From NCBI GenBank assembly GCA_023807065.1, contig JAJJLU010003479.1, positions 1 to 64,000 on the forward strand: a stretch of DNA of 64,000 bases, read 5' to 3'. The stretch is from Isotricha intestinalis. Lineage: Eukaryota > Ciliophora > Litostomatea > Vestibuliferida > Isotrichidae. Of the stretch, positions 19,678 through 31,956 are shown piece after piece. The first letter of the stretch is position 1. Each line of letters opens with the position of its first letter. Under the pieces are notes generated by a model. The model was not told where the DNA came from and did not search any database. It saw nothing but the letters and a program-made list of their open reading frames with translations. Position numbers and translations under genes: made by a program.

Positions 19678-22238
19678 TGAATAATATTAACATATTAAAT
19701 TATAAAAATAAAAATGAAAAAAAAAGTTCTTCAAATATATTAGAAATAAAAAATCCATTAACAAAATCAATTAATCCTTCAAGTGAAATAGCAGATATAT
19801 TAAACATGAATATATCTCATAACATACATTTTACATTATCATATAGAAACCAATTAAATAAAACATTAAATAAAAATCCACTAATAAATTCATCATATAA
19901 TGAATTAAATGAGAAATTATTATCAAAAAATACAAATTCATTAGAAAATTCAAAAAGTACATCTTCTTTAAAAAACAAAAATGAAAATAGCGAAGGATTG
20001 GTGGGATTTAATTCTTTAAAAATGAAAGGAGAAGAAATTAGAAATATATTATCAAAAGAAGATATAACAGAAAGATTTATAAGAATAAGGAAGAATTATC
20101 AAGAAAAAGAAATTCATCAAAGTATTCAAAATTTAAATATACATTTTTATTTGATTTTACCTGGAAATGCAAGTTATTTAGTAAAAAATTGTATGTGTCA
20201 TAGAACAAGTTGGAAAGAACCTTTTTCAAAAGTTTCTTCATTATATAATTTTAAATGGCAAGAAATTAGTTATGGAATTGAATATAATTCTTTATCAAGA
20301 TATGAAACTAATAAACAAATTGTTAATCATTATGAAAATCATTATTGTATTTCTAATAAAGCAAATATGTTTTGTTATTTAATGAAATATTGTGAAGAAA
20401 GAAAAATTTCTGTTTTTAAATATGTTCCTTTTACTGTTGTTTTTAAAATTAAAGAAAAAAAAAAAGATGGAGAAAATGAAATTAAATCTTTCGAAAAAAG
20501 TAATTTGGAAGCTAAAGATAATTTAAAAAAATTTATTAATATTAGTCAAAAATTCGTTGTTAATTTTAATGATATTGGAAATTATTATAATAACGAAAAT
20601 TTTTTAAAGGAAGTTGAAAAAAGAGAATTTATTGAAGAAAAAAATGTGAAAAAAAAGAAAAAGAAAAAAAAAGAAAAAAATATTATTAATAATTGTAATA
20701 ATGAAAATAAAAATAACATTGGAATAAAAGAAGATGAAAAAAAAGATAATGAAGAAAAAAAAGATCTTGAAGAAAAAGAAGATGATGAATTAAAAGAAGA
20801 TAATAATATTATTGAATATGATAATTTTTATTCAGATTTTTTCCCTAAATTAAAGCCTAATGAAAGAATTGTTGTTAATACTTTTCAAAATGAAATTAAT
20901 GAAAAGGAAAAAAAAAAAGATAAAAAAGAAAAAAAAAAAATGATTGGAAGTAATACTTTAATTGAATTACCAATAACTCATGAAAGTGGAAAACATATGT
21001 GGTTAGTTAAAGCTATTAATTTAAATAGAGGAAAATGTATTAAAGTTGTTAATTCATTTGAACAAATTGAAAAAGTCATTGAAAAATTTAAATATGGTGT
21101 TAAATATGGTTTTACTCAAGAAATATTAGATGAAGAATCTGAAATAAAAGAAAATGAAATAAATAAAAAAATAATAGAAAAAGAAAATTCAAATGAAAAT
21201 AATAAAAATAATAATAATAAAAATGAGAATGCAGAAAATCCAGAAAATGAGAATCCTGAGAAATTAGAACAAGAAGGAAAGACATATTTATGTAAAAAAA
21301 TAATAATCCAAAAATATATTGAAAAACCATTATTATATAAAAACCGTAAATGTGATATAAGAATATGGGTATTATTATCACATAAAATGAAAGTATATGT
21401 ATTTAAAGAAGGTCATTTAAAAACATGTTCAGTAGATTATAATGTAGATTCAAAAGATGCTTTTACTCATATAACAAATTATTCTTTTCAAAAATATAAT
21501 AATAATTTCCAAAAATTTGAAAAAGGAAATGAAGTTCCTTTTTATGAATTCCAGAAATTTATTAATGAAAAATACCCAAATAAGAAATATAATATTAAAA
21601 TAGATTTAATGAATAAAGTTAAAGAAATTATTACTTTAACAATGAGAGCAGGGAAAGAAAAAATCAATAAAAATAATAGAAATTATCAATTTGAAATTTT
21701 TGGTTATGATTTTATGTTAGATGAAGATTTTAATGTTTTTTTAATTGAAATTAATACTAATCCTGGATTAGAAGAAAGTTCTCCTTGGATTAAAGTTATT
21801 ATTCCTAGAATGTTAGATGATGCTTTAAGATTAACTATTGATCAAATTTTTGAGCCTAAATATGATTTTAGTTTAAATTATAAAAATGAAAATGATGAAA
21901 ATAATTATTTAAACGTAATGAATAATTTAAAACATAATATTAATCCTAATAATGTTAATGATTATTATTATAAGAAAGAAGAAGAAAAAAATGAAAAAAA
22001 TATTAATAATAATAATAATGATAATAATAATAATCAAAAATATATTTCTCCTTTTCCTGTTCCTGGTTATTTACCTAATGATAATTTATGGGAATTTATT
22101 TGTGATTTAAATGAAAAAGACCCTTTAGATGAAAGAATTGAAAAAGAAAAAGAAATTGAAAAAAATGATAATGAATACTTTACTGGAATTAAGCATTTAA
22201 TTAAAAAAAGAAAAAATATAAAAAATAAAAAAAAATAA
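18819..22238 (+). CDS. Tubulin tyrosine ligase-like (TTLL) polymodifying enzyme
   Basis: The 1139-residue protein has a long low-complexity N-terminus with a poly-Asn tract (residues about 249-288). The TTL/ATP-grasp region starts near 440: SYGIEYNSLSRYETNKQIVNHYENHYCISNKANM as successive motifs, WLVKAINLNRGKCIKV, KYIEKPLLYKNRKCDIRIW near 835-848, and the metal-binding end FLIEINTNPGLEESSPW near 976. TTLL enzymes add Glu or Gly chains to tubulin in axonemes and cortical microtubules. Two charged inserts split the domain (near 600-720 and 770-820). Initiase versus elongase and Glu versus Gly cannot be assigned from motifs seen. Confidence 0.92.
19566..19680 (+). repeat. AAT microsatellite coding for poly-Asn
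   Basis: A run of AAT/AAC triplets inside the TTLL gene encodes an almost pure Asn tract, densest at 19603-19677. It is in frame, so length changes of whole triplets would be tolerated. Confidence 0.95.
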
Positions 22239-22493
22239 GTAAAAAAAGTCTTTTTTATATATATTATATAAAGGGATTTTTGTCAAAGTGTAATTTTTCT
22301 TTTAATTATAATAGTTTTGATAATTTATATAAAATTTGAAAAACTAATTTTGTTTTAAACTTTTATATTCAAAAATTATTATGAAAAATAAAAGGAATAT
22401 TATAATTCTATTTATTTTATTATAAACACCCTAAAAAATCAATAAAATAAAAATCTTTAAAAAAAAAATAAATTTAAAATTAAAAAAACAATC

Positions 22494-24257
22494 TTATTCT
22501 AAATGTGCATTAGTTCTAATATATCTATCTTTCATAATATTATTAATAACTTTAATAACAGGTCGAATATCATCTAAATTAGAATGAATAATTTTCATTA
22601 AATCTTGACTTAAATTAAGTAATTCATTATCACTTTGATCCCCAAGAAAAGAACTAATATGTAAACCATTATCAGGTTGTAATCCATAATTTTCTTTATT
22701 ATTATCAATAATACAAATCTTTTGAATATCTCTTCCTAATTTAGATAAATCTTTAAAGAAAATACCATTTAATAAATTTGTATGTTTCCTATATAATTTA
22801 TAAGAAATAGAATTAAATTTATCTAATTCTTGAAGAACAATATCAGCATAATCTTCAGCAGCTGCAGTAAAAATAACAATTTCAAAATATTTTCCCATTT
22901 CTTTTAAAAAATAATCTGCATAAGGTCTTACTTGGACAAATGCTCTTTCTTCTTCTTCTACATAATGAACTAAAGTTTCATCTAAATCTACTACTAAGGT
23001 ATATTTATATTTATTACTTATTTTAGGTAAATATGGTATTTGAATTTTTATTGTGTTTATTAAATATTTTAATATTGATATATTTGTTATTAATATTTCT
23101 TTCACATTTTCTTTCTCTTTTTCTTTATATATACTTAATATTTTCTCAAATATATTCTTTTGAGAAATATATTCTGAAGATATTATATTTATGTCTTTTG
23201 ATTTTAATTGATTTAATATTGTTGTTATTGTCTCCGTTAAAAATAATAATTTTTCCATGAAATATTTAAGACAATCATTTAATTTTATTATTATTTGCTC
23301 ATTTGATGGAGAAAATATATTTTTATAATATTCTTTAAAGTAATTCATACATAAATTTTCAAAAGATATTGTATTTGTTTTATTTTTATTTTTTGTTTCT
23401 TTTTTTAAATTATAATTATATAAATTTATTAACATTAGGGATTCATATATTTTTTTTATTAGAATGTTAACTTCTTTAAATATTATTTCTATTTGTTCGT
23501 TTGTTAATGAATCCATACAATCGAAATTTAAATTTAATATATTTTGAATTAAGAAAATAAATATATTTAATAATATTTCTTCATTTTCTTTTTGTTTTAA
23601 TAAAAATTCTATATATGGATCACTGTAATTATCATTTATTAATGGTTCAAAAACACTATTTGATTTAATATAATTTTCTAATCTTGATATTATATTTTGA
23701 TAATTATTTCCTATTATTTCAGTTGAATTTATATTTTTTAATAAAGGATAATAAAATTCACTTATTCCATTATAAACAATTTCATAATCAATAGGGAAAA
23801 ATAAATCTTTTTTAAATTTAAATTTATCACTATTTTTTTTCACAACTTTCTTATGATAAAAACTTTTTTTACCAATATTAACACCATTATTATTATTATT
23901 AAAATTATTTTTATTATTACTTAAATTACTTATATGATTATCAGTATTATCCTTATTATTATTTTTAATATAATTATTATCATCATCATCATCACATGGG
24001 GTTTCATCATCATCTAAAATTTTAGGAGGTAATTTATAAAAAATAATATTTTGATTTTTTAAAGTATCTATTGTATATTCTGCTATAATTCCATTTTTTG
24101 TTATAATATCTATTATTTTTGAATGATTTCTATTATGATTATTTTGATTTATTATCATTTTATTGAATAATAAATTAGATTCTTTTTTTTCTTCTTCTAT
24201 ATTTTCATTTTTTATTTCATTTTTATTAAGTATTTCTTTTAAATTTGATTTATTCAT
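22494..24257 (-). CDS. FCP1/SCP-type (NIF) HAD phosphatase
   Basis: The 587-residue protein carries a C-terminal FCP1 homology domain (about residues 412-575) with the catalytic DLDETLVHY near 420, where the first Asp forms the phosphoenzyme. VRPYADYFLKEMGKYFEIVIFTAA and the late acid motif KICIIDNNKENY follow. Family members dephosphorylate the RNA polymerase II CTD or, in CTDNEP1/Dullard forms, lipin. The 400-residue N-terminal part has an Asn/Asp-rich stretch and a helical region with no recognised fold. A paralogous gene lies at 29.7-31.8 kb. Confidence 0.9.
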   Translation of the reverse strand: MNKSNLKEILNKNEIKNENIEEEKKESNLLFNKMIINQNNHNRNHSKIIDIITKNGIIAEYTIDTLKNQNIIFYKLPPKILDDDETPCDDDDDNNYIKNNNKDNTDNHISNLSNNKNNFNNNNNGVNIGKKSFYHKKVVKKNSDKFKFKKDLFFPIDYEIVYNGISEFYYPLLKNINSTEIIGNNYQNIISRLENYIKSNSVFEPLINDNYSDPYIEFLLKQKENEEILLNIFIFLIQNILNLNFDCMDSLTNEQIEIIFKEVNILIKKIYESLMLINLYNYNLKKETKNKNKTNTISFENLCMNYFKEYYKNIFSPSNEQIIIKLNDCLKYFMEKLLFLTETITTILNQLKSKDINIISSEYISQKNIFEKILSIYKEKEKENVKEILITNISILKYLINTIKIQIPYLPKISNKYKYTLVVDLDETLVHYVEEEERAFVQVRPYADYFLKEMGKYFEIVIFTAAAEDYADIVLQELDKFNSISYKLYRKHTNLLNGIFFKDLSKLGRDIQKICIIDNNKENYGLQPDNGLHISSFLGDQSDNELLNLSQDLMKIIHSNLDDIRPVIKVINNIMKDRYIRTNAHLE

Positions 24258-24380
24258 TTTCTAAATTTTAATTTAAAAAAAATTTATTTTAATATGGGAA
24301 AAATACTATTATCTATTTAATAAGAATTATATTATTATTTTTTAAAATCATAAATTTTATTTTTAAATAATAGAAAAAAA

Positions 24381-25901
24381 ATGATTAAAGAAGAAAATTC
24401 ACAAAAGCAAAATTTAAAAAATTATTCTTCAAATATAAACAATTCTCTTCAACTAAATAAAAAAGATAATATAACTTTTAAAAAAACTAAACCGTCATAT
24501 TCAGAAAAATTTAAAGATAAATTAAAATATGTTTCTACTAATATTGGTTTAAGTTCTGGAAGTGAAGGAAGTTATTCAAACTTATATAAAAATGCAGGAA
24601 TAAAAATTTATAATGATGATATATGTAAACATTTATATAATATTGAAACAAATAATAAAATTAATTCTTTTATAAGTAATAGATTTAAATTAAATAATAA
24701 ATCTAGAAATTATTTTTCTCCTAATAAAAATTCCGATTTAAAAAAAAGTAAAACTCAAATTTCAAAATCAAATTTTAATTCACCAAGAAGAGAAATAAAT
24801 TATAATTTAAATAATAAAAAAAACACAAAAATTGATTTAAATAAAAATGAAAATAATAATAATAAATTAAATAATGAAACGATTGATAAAGATGAAATAA
24901 TAAAATTACAAATTAAATCTAATGATGATAAAATAAGAAATTTATTACTTTTATCAGAAAATAATTCATTAAACTTTGATAAACAAATAGAAGATTTATA
25001 TAAAGAATTATTTGAAGTAAACGAAATTAAAGAAGTTGATGAAGAAGAAGAAGGTAGTTTAATGGGATCAAAAAACCCAAGTAAACAATTATTTAATGTA
25101 AATAATAATCAATCTGAAAATATTATATTATTAAATCGTAAAAAATCAGAGAAAATATTAAAAACAATTCATGATTTAAATATTATTGATAATAATAAAG
25201 AAATAAATAATTTATGCCATAAAGAAATTAAAAAAAAATGTAAATCCAAAGAAAAAAATAATTCTCATAATATTAATAATATAAATCCAATAAAAGAAAA
25301 TTTAAAAGATAATTCTTTAATAAAATCAAAAAGGAAAAAATCACATCATCGAAAATCAAAAACAATAGAAAATTTATATAAAGAAAATACAAATAATAAA
25401 ACTTTAAAAAAAGCAATATATGAAAATAGTAAAATAGAATATAAAAAAATTCAAAAATCTTTTAATAAATCTTTCAAAGAAAATAATAAATCAAATTTAA
25501 TTAAAAAATCTTCTTCAAATGAATCAATTGAAACTTTTGAATCTTCTCAAAAACCAAATAAAATAATTTCTGAAAAAGAATTTGTATATAAAAATGAGTT
25601 TAAAATTTGTAAAAGTAATAATAATAGTTTTCATTCTTTTTTAGATAATGAAAAAGAGAATTCTAATTTAATTTATAAATCAAAACAAAAAAGTTTAGAT
25701 AAAAAATGTTTTAATGGATTATTTAAAAATGAAATTGAAAATGATAAAAAATTATTCTTGAAAAATCATGAAAGAAAAAAAAGAAAAAATGAAAAAATTA
25801 AAAATATAAAAAAACAAATTCCAGTTCCAGTTTCTTTTAAAAATAATAATAATCGTCCTCAGAGTGTAAATAAAATTTCTTCAAGAAATTATAATTTTTA
25901 A
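24381..25901 (+). CDS. Unknown Lys/Asn/Ser-rich protein
   Basis: The 506-residue protein is basic and low-complexity. It has scattered Ser-Pro or Ser-Lys motifs (YFSPNKNS, FNSPRREI), an acidic patch EVDEEEEGSL near residue 220, and a strongly basic C-terminus. No folded domain is evident. It is divergent to the phosphatase gene, about 120 bp apart. Phosphorylated cytoskeletal or scaffold proteins often look like this, but nothing specific supports it. Confidence 0.65.
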   Translation: MIKEENSQKQNLKNYSSNINNSLQLNKKDNITFKKTKPSYSEKFKDKLKYVSTNIGLSSGSEGSYSNLYKNAGIKIYNDDICKHLYNIETNNKINSFISNRFKLNNKSRNYFSPNKNSDLKKSKTQISKSNFNSPRREINYNLNNKKNTKIDLNKNENNNNKLNNETIDKDEIIKLQIKSNDDKIRNLLLLSENNSLNFDKQIEDLYKELFEVNEIKEVDEEEEGSLMGSKNPSKQLFNVNNNQSENIILLNRKKSEKILKTIHDLNIIDNNKEINNLCHKEIKKKCKSKEKNNSHNINNINPIKENLKDNSLIKSKRKKSHHRKSKTIENLYKENTNNKTLKKAIYENSKIEYKKIQKSFNKSFKENNKSNLIKKSSSNESIETFESSQKPNKIISEKEFVYKNEFKICKSNNNSFHSFLDNEKENSNLIYKSKQKSLDKKCFNGLFKNEIENDKKLFLKNHERKKRKNEKIKNIKKQIPVPVSFKNNNNRPQSVNKISSRNYNF

Positions 25902-26122
25902 ATCAAAAAAAAAAAGCAATAGTTTATTATAATAAAAAAAATTGTATGATTATTGAGAACCTTATTTTTTTAAATATGATATTTAGAATTTTTAATCCTT
26001 CTATTGAAAATATTTTTATTATAAATAGCAAAATACTAATATTAAACATTTAAATTTTTTTTAAATTTTATTACAAGAAAAAAAATAAAATAATTTAAAA
26101 ATTAAAGTGAAAAAATTAAAAA

Positions 26123-27932
26123 ATGTCAGAATCATCAATTCAAGATAAATATAAAACAATATATTCAATGAATCAAAATTCTACATCAGAAATGCTTATT
26201 CAAAATGGAGGAAATATATTTTCAAAATCAAATAATAATAAAATTAATATTAAACGTCTTTCAAATTCAAATTCTTACCGAAATATTTTTCCTCCAATTT
26301 TATATGATTCAAAAATAAATAATTTAGAAATTAAAATATCGAATTTAGAAAAATTATTTTATAACCTTGAAAATAAAATAAAAGGAAATGAAAAAAATTT
26401 ATTATCAAATAATAATAATAATACAACTTTAAATGAATTAGAAGAGAAAATATTAAAATTAGAAAATTTATTATCAAAAGAAGATTATATGAAAAATAAT
26501 AGAAATGAACAAGAAATAGAAATATATAAAAATATATTAAATAAATTTACAAATAAAATATCAGAAGCAGTAAAAATAGAAATTTCAGCTCGTTTTGAAG
26601 GAGATATAAAAAATAAAATAAATATTGAAAATTATAATAAAAATTATAAGAATGAAATTGAAAATTTAAAAATTAATTTTGAAGAAATGTTAAATGAAAT
26701 AAGAAAAAATATTTCTAATATTTCAAATGAATGTTCTGAAAGAACTCATAATGTTTCTAATTATATTGATATGAAAATAAAAGAAATTTTAAATAATAAT
26801 GAATTTATCAATTTAAAGAATTTTGTTAATCAATTATTATTACAAATTAAATCTAATTTAATCACTCAAAAAGATCAAAATTCTGTTTTTGAAAGTCGTT
26901 TATTAAATTTAGAAAAATTTATTATGACAATTAAAAATGATGTTTATAATTTTATTGCGAAAATTGAAGAAAGATTAATTAATAAAATGAAAGATATAAA
27001 AATATATTTTGATGTTAATATTAAAAATGAAAATAAGAATATAAAAAGAAATTTAATTATTTTCAATAAACTTTTTGAAAAAAAATTTTTTTTTTTATCT
27101 GACCAAATTTCTCAAACTAGAATTTTAATAAATGAAGAATTTAATAGAGTAAATAAAAGAGAAATTGAAAGATTTGAAAGTTTAATTAATGATATGGAAA
27201 ATATTTGTCATAGAATTTATCAATATGAAGATATTTTAAAAAAATATGATAAAAGCAATAATGACCTTAAAAATCAAATTAAACAAAATTTTATTGATTT
27301 AAATTCAAAATTAAATATTTCTTTTGTTAATAAAAATATACTTAATAATATTAACAAAGAAAAAAAAAATGAAAATAATAAATTTTATAATGATGACAAA
27401 AAAGTAAATCAAAAAATAAATGAATTGGAAAATAATATTAAGAATATTAATAATATTATAAATAAAATTGGGAGTATATATGAAAATGAAAATATTATAA
27501 AAGAAGTTCAAAATAATAAAGAAGATATAATTAAAGTTAAAAAAATGTTGAATTCAATTAATAATAAAAAAGTGAATCATTCAGAAATAAATGAAAACAC
27601 CGAAAAAATAAAAAATGAAATTCTAGATAATGAAAACAAAGACTTAAAAAAAAATAATATAAAACAGCCTAAAAATACTTTAACTAAAGATAATGAGAAT
27701 AATAATAATAATATTAGTTTGGATGAAAATAATAATATTAACAATGATAATAATAAAGATAATCTTAATAATGAAAAAGAAAATGAAAGTAATAATAATA
27801 ATATAGAAAATATGAAAAACAAAAATGAAAATAATAATAAAAATGAAGATGATAATATTAATAATAATACAAATAATAATAATGAAAAGAAATTAAATAT
27901 AAATAGTAATAATTTAGAAAATAAAGATAATG

Positions 27933-27978
<46 letters not shown>

Positions 27979-27979
27979 C

Positions 27980-28024
<45 letters not shown>

Positions 28025-28396
28025 GATAATAATAATGATAGTGATAATGATAATGATTCACAAAATGAAAAAAAAGATGTATCAAAAAAAAATTTAAATA
28101 TAAAAGATAGTCAAAATATTAATCCTATAAATTCAAATGAAGATAATAATGATAATATGAATTATAAAGAAGATGAAGAAGAAGATTCAAAATCAAATAT
28201 ATATAAGAATAAAAAAAATAAGAAAGAAGAAAAAGATAATAAAAAAAATAATAAATTTGATGAATTAGATTTCGAAGAAGATGAAGAAGAAGATAAAAAT
28301 TATAAAGGAGGAGAACTTAAAAAAAATTATGTTTCATCAAATAAAGATATTTCTTCTCTTTTAAAACTAAAGAAGAAGAAAAAAAAAAAAGAATAA
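26123..28396 (+). CDS. Long coiled-coil protein with Asn/Asp repeat tail
   Basis: The 757-residue protein has a Ser/Asn-rich head (about 1-65) and extended coiled coil from about 66 to 480, with heptad-like stretches such as ISNLEKLFYNLENKIKG and ENLKINFEEMLNEIRKNI. The layout (disordered head, long helical rod) recalls striated-fibre assemblins, but no diagnostic motif is seen. From about 520 it becomes Asn/Asp/Glu/Lys low complexity, including an Asp-Asn repeat near 603-645, and ends in a Lys-rich tail. Likely a structural protein of the cytoskeleton; the function is unproven. Confidence 0.7.
27920..28050 (+). repeat. GATAAT microsatellite coding for Asp-Asn repeats
   Basis: Tandem GAT and AAT triplets encode alternating Asp and Asn runs inside the coiled-coil gene. 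The array is in frame with the protein; frames on the other strand are open only because of the repeat. Confidence 0.9.
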
Positions 28397-28478
28397 AAAA
28401 TAAAGAAAATATATATTTTAATTTGAATTTTTTATATATTTAATTTTTAATATTTAGAAAATAAATAAAAAAAAAAAT

Positions 28479-29393
28479 TTAAATAAAACTATAAGCACTT
28501 AATTTATTTTCTCCAATAGAGCAAATAAAATTAGCATCATCAGAAACTCCAATATCCCAAAGAATATTATCTTTTCCTTCACTTAAAGTAGCAAAACAAA
28601 TATTATTTTTTTTAAAATCAAAAGCTTTAATATTTCCATCAAAAGAACAAGTAAAAAGAATTTGTTTATTCTCATTAAAAATCATTTGTGAAATATAATC
28701 ATTATGACCAACAATAGGAGACATTAATTTATAAGTTTTTAAATCAATTAAATTAATATGTAAATCATCACTTGCTGTTAATAAAATATTTTTTTCTTCA
28801 TTATAAGCTAAACATCTAACAATCATACAATGTTCTTCTATTTTTTTTTCTATTTTTGAATTTTCTAAATTGATAATGTGAACTGAACCATTTGAATTTC
28901 CTACTGCTAATTTATTATTGGGAAGAAAACAATATGAATATATAAATCTTGAATTATTTGATATTTCTTTTTCTTTATTTGAATCATTTGTGTTATATAA
29001 TATTATATTGTATGAACCTGTTACTAAATATTTATTGTCTTTTGATAATGAAAATTTCCAATTTTTTAAATTTCCTGGTTTAAATGTTTGAAGTAAATCA
29101 TATTTATTTTCTTCTGTTGAATATTTTTTTATTTGGTATTCATAATCACTTGTATATAAAAATTTTCCATCTTTTGAAAATTTAGAATATATAAAATCAT
29201 CTTTTGATTCTATTATTTCTTTATTTTGAGGTATTAATTCTTCTTCTTTTGATAAGAAATTTGATTTTGAATATATATTACATTTATTATTTGTACATAT
29301 TACTATATCTGAATTTAAAGGAGATATATCTATTGAATAATTTTCTCCTTCTGTATATTGGAAATTTGGGTTTATTTCTAATTGTTTGAACAT
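28479..29393 (-). CDS. WD40-repeat protein, WDR61/Ski8-like
   Basis: About 304 residues from ATG at 29393; an upstream in-frame ATG at 29420 would add nine residues (MFFYYLNKY) that look like leader. Successive beta-propeller blades are visible: FSKDGKFLYTSDYEYQIKKY, KDNKYLVTGSYNIILYNT, CLAYNEEKNILLTASDDLHI, MIFNENKQILFTCSFDGNIK and a last blade DDANFICSIGENKLSAYSF. Length and the SPIVGHNDYISQM segment resemble WDR61/Ski8, a subunit of the Ski and PAF1 complexes. Other small seven-blade proteins cannot be excluded. Confidence 0.8.
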   Translation of the reverse strand: MFKQLEINPNFQYTEGENYSIDISPLNSDIVICTNNKCNIYSKSNFLSKEEELIPQNKEIIESKDDFIYSKFSKDGKFLYTSDYEYQIKKYSTEENKYDLLQTFKPGNLKNWKFSLSKDNKYLVTGSYNIILYNTNDSNKEKEISNNSRFIYSYCFLPNNKLAVGNSNGSVHIINLENSKIEKKIEEHCMIVRCLAYNEEKNILLTASDDLHINLIDLKTYKLMSPIVGHNDYISQMIFNENKQILFTCSFDGNIKAFDFKKNNICFATLSEGKDNILWDIGVSDDANFICSIGENKLSAYSFI

Positions 29394-29689
29394 ATATTTA
29401 TTTAAATAATAAAAAAACAATTATCAATTTTTAAATTTATTTATTATTTTATTTCAATGTTAAATAAATATTCAATATAAATATTAATAAATCAAAAAAT
29501 TTCTCACTTTACATTGATAATTTAAACATTTAATGTAATTTAATTTAAATACTATTAAATAAAATAAATAAAAACATTAATTTAACTTATTAATACCACA
29601 TTAAATCAATAAATAAAATTATATTATATATAAAAAATAAAAAAAAGAAGAATAATATATAAAAAACAAAAGAAAAAAATAACTTTTTT

Positions 29690-31789
29690 TTAACTCATAG
29701 AAACATTTCGTAAAATATCATCTTTATATTTTTTAATTTCATCTCTGATATCACATTCAAAATTAAATTCAATCATATCAGTAGCAATAGTGACTAAAAT
29801 TCTTCCTAAATGTAATAAAGATTTATCATTATTATCATCACCCCAAAAAGAAGAAATTAAAATACCATTATCTTTTTGTAATATAAAATTTTGTTGCATA
29901 TTATCAACAATAATAATTTTAGTTATGTTTCTTCCAATTAAACTAATATCTTTAACAATATTGTTGTTAACAATAGAACAATGATTCCTATATAATCTAT
30001 AATTAAAATATTTTCCTCTGTTATTTTCAATAATATCTAAAATAGGGTCTGCATAAATTTGAGTTGCTGCTGTAAATATAATTATTTCATAATATTCTTT
30101 TACTAAATTTAAAAAATTATATATGAAAGGTCTTAATCTTAAAATTCCTTCTTTTTGATAATTATTTATATATATAAATGACATTAATGTTTCATCTAAA
30201 TCTAAAACTAAACTTAATTTTTTTTGAGGCTTTGTTTTTATGAAATAATCATTTATTATTGGGTTATTATATTTTGTTGATGAAAATAACAATGAACCTC
30301 CTTTATTATTTATTTTAAGAATATTTGACATAAATATTTTATTTATTGTATCTGAATTATATTCTATTAAGTTTTTATATATTGTTATTATTTTCGGATT
30401 TATTATTTGAATTGATGTGTTTATTAAATGAGTGATATATTTATTTAATGATTGTAAATTTTGTTCAATTTCAGAAAAATAAAATTTTTTATTATTTATT
30501 TTATTTATTATTATTTTTTTTAATTGTTCTACCCATTTACTATTTGAATATTCTTGTTTTATTCTAGAAATTAAATATTGACAAATATTAAGATAATTCT
30601 CATAATTTATAAATAATATTTTTTCTATTATTTCTATTAAATTAATAAAAAATTTTGAATTAAATGATAAATCATAAATTAACATAATAGTAATTAATAA
30701 TAATGAATTATGATAAGTAATAATATTTTTATTGTCTGATTCACTAAATAAATAATCACAATTTCCTTTTAAATTACAATTAAAATAATAATTCCACCAT
30801 TCATAACAAGATTTATTTATAACATTAATATTTTTTTCTTGAATATTTTTAATTAATTTATTAAATTTATCTTCAATCATAATTAAATCTTCAATATTTA
30901 ACATTAAACCTAATTCATTTTTATTATTATTATTATTAATATTAATATTCTTATTAATATTATTAATATTAATATTCTTACTATTATTAACTGTATTAAA
31001 AGAATAAAGATTATTAGAATCAATAAAATTAAAAGTTCTACTTGAAATAGGAGATCTGTTTCTTTTTAAAACAATATTTTCAAAAGGATTTTCAATTTTT
31101 ATTGTTGTTTGAATTGTTTTATTTCCAGTTTTTGTAAAAAAATCATTTTGAATGAAATTATTATATTTTGATTTATTTTGTTCATAATGAGATAATTTTT
31201 GGTTTTTATTACCATTATCTCCACTAAATGATATTGTATTAAAATAATATAAATTATTATTTCCTGTAATAATATTATTTAAATCATTGTTCCCTTTTAC
31301 TGGAGTTGTAATTGGAGAAGTTGTTGAAGTTGTTAAATTTTCTTTATCAATATTATTATTGTTTAAACTTTTTTCTTTCTTTTTATTATTTATTTTCTCT
31401 TTTGATTTTTCTCTTATTTTATTTAATGAAGAATCTTTCCTTAAAGAAGATTCTTTATATATTATTTTTCCTTTTAATTTATTTATTGCTTTTAAAGGAG
31501 TTTTTTTAATTGTTTTTTGAGGTGATTTTATATATTCTTTTTTAATTGTATTAATATTATTACTTTCAGTATTTGATATACATAAATTTTTTTTTTTAGA
31601 TTCTTTTGATTTTAAGTTAACATTATTATCATCTTTATTATGATAATATATTTTAAGAGATTGATGAAGAGTTTTTATTTGTATTTTATTTTTTGGATTT
31701 TTTATTAAATTTAAATATTCTGATTTTGACATTTGGTTTTTGCCTGATTTATTTAATAACTTTGTATATTCTCTATATGTGGAGTCCAT
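29690..31789 (-). CDS. Second FCP1/SCP-type (NIF) HAD phosphatase
   Basis: About 699 residues from ATG at 31789 (MDSTYREYTKLL). A frame extension to 31924 reads Phe/Lys/Ile-rich leader and is unlikely to be translated. The C-terminal FCP1-like domain begins near residue 520: LVLDLDETLMSF, then LRPFIYNFLNLVKEYYEIII, YRNHCSIVNNNIVKDISLIG and KIIIVDNMQQNF. Catalytic Asp residues are retained. Its core parallels the phosphatase at 22.5-24.3 kb, and both have a helical stretch before the catalytic domain, so they are likely related as old paralogs. The N-terminal half is basic and low-complexity. Confidence 0.9.
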   Translation of the reverse strand: MDSTYREYTKLLNKSGKNQMSKSEYLNLIKNPKNKIQIKTLHQSLKIYYHNKDDNNVNLKSKESKKKNLCISNTESNNINTIKKEYIKSPQKTIKKTPLKAINKLKGKIIYKESSLRKDSSLNKIREKSKEKINNKKKEKSLNNNNIDKENLTTSTTSPITTPVKGNNDLNNIITGNNNLYYFNTISFSGDNGNKNQKLSHYEQNKSKYNNFIQNDFFTKTGNKTIQTTIKIENPFENIVLKRNRSPISSRTFNFIDSNNLYSFNTVNNSKNININNINKNININNNNNKNELGLMLNIEDLIMIEDKFNKLIKNIQEKNINVINKSCYEWWNYYFNCNLKGNCDYLFSESDNKNIITYHNSLLLITIMLIYDLSFNSKFFINLIEIIEKILFINYENYLNICQYLISRIKQEYSNSKWVEQLKKIIINKINNKKFYFSEIEQNLQSLNKYITHLINTSIQIINPKIITIYKNLIEYNSDTINKIFMSNILKINNKGGSLLFSSTKYNNPIINDYFIKTKPQKKLSLVLDLDETLMSFIYINNYQKEGILRLRPFIYNFLNLVKEYYEIIIFTAATQIYADPILDIIENNRGKYFNYRLYRNHCSIVNNNIVKDISLIGRNITKIIIVDNMQQNFILQKDNGILISSFWGDDNNDKSLLHLGRILVTIATDMIEFNFECDIRDEIKKYKDDILRNVSMS

Positions 31790-31956
31790 ATATAATAATC
31801 TATTGTTATGATTTTTAATATAATAAAAAATTAAATATAATTTAAAGAAATTAGTTTTTAATTTTATTCTTTCTTTTTTTTTAAAGAAAAGAAATTTATT
31901 ATTTATAAATATTTTTTTAATCAATTATATAATTTATTTTTCTTTAAATTTTATTT

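Noticed and set aside
27577..28085. Leu/Ser- and His/Tyr-rich open frames opposite the coiled-coil gene
   Set aside because: Shadows of AAT/GAT triplet repeats on the coding strand.
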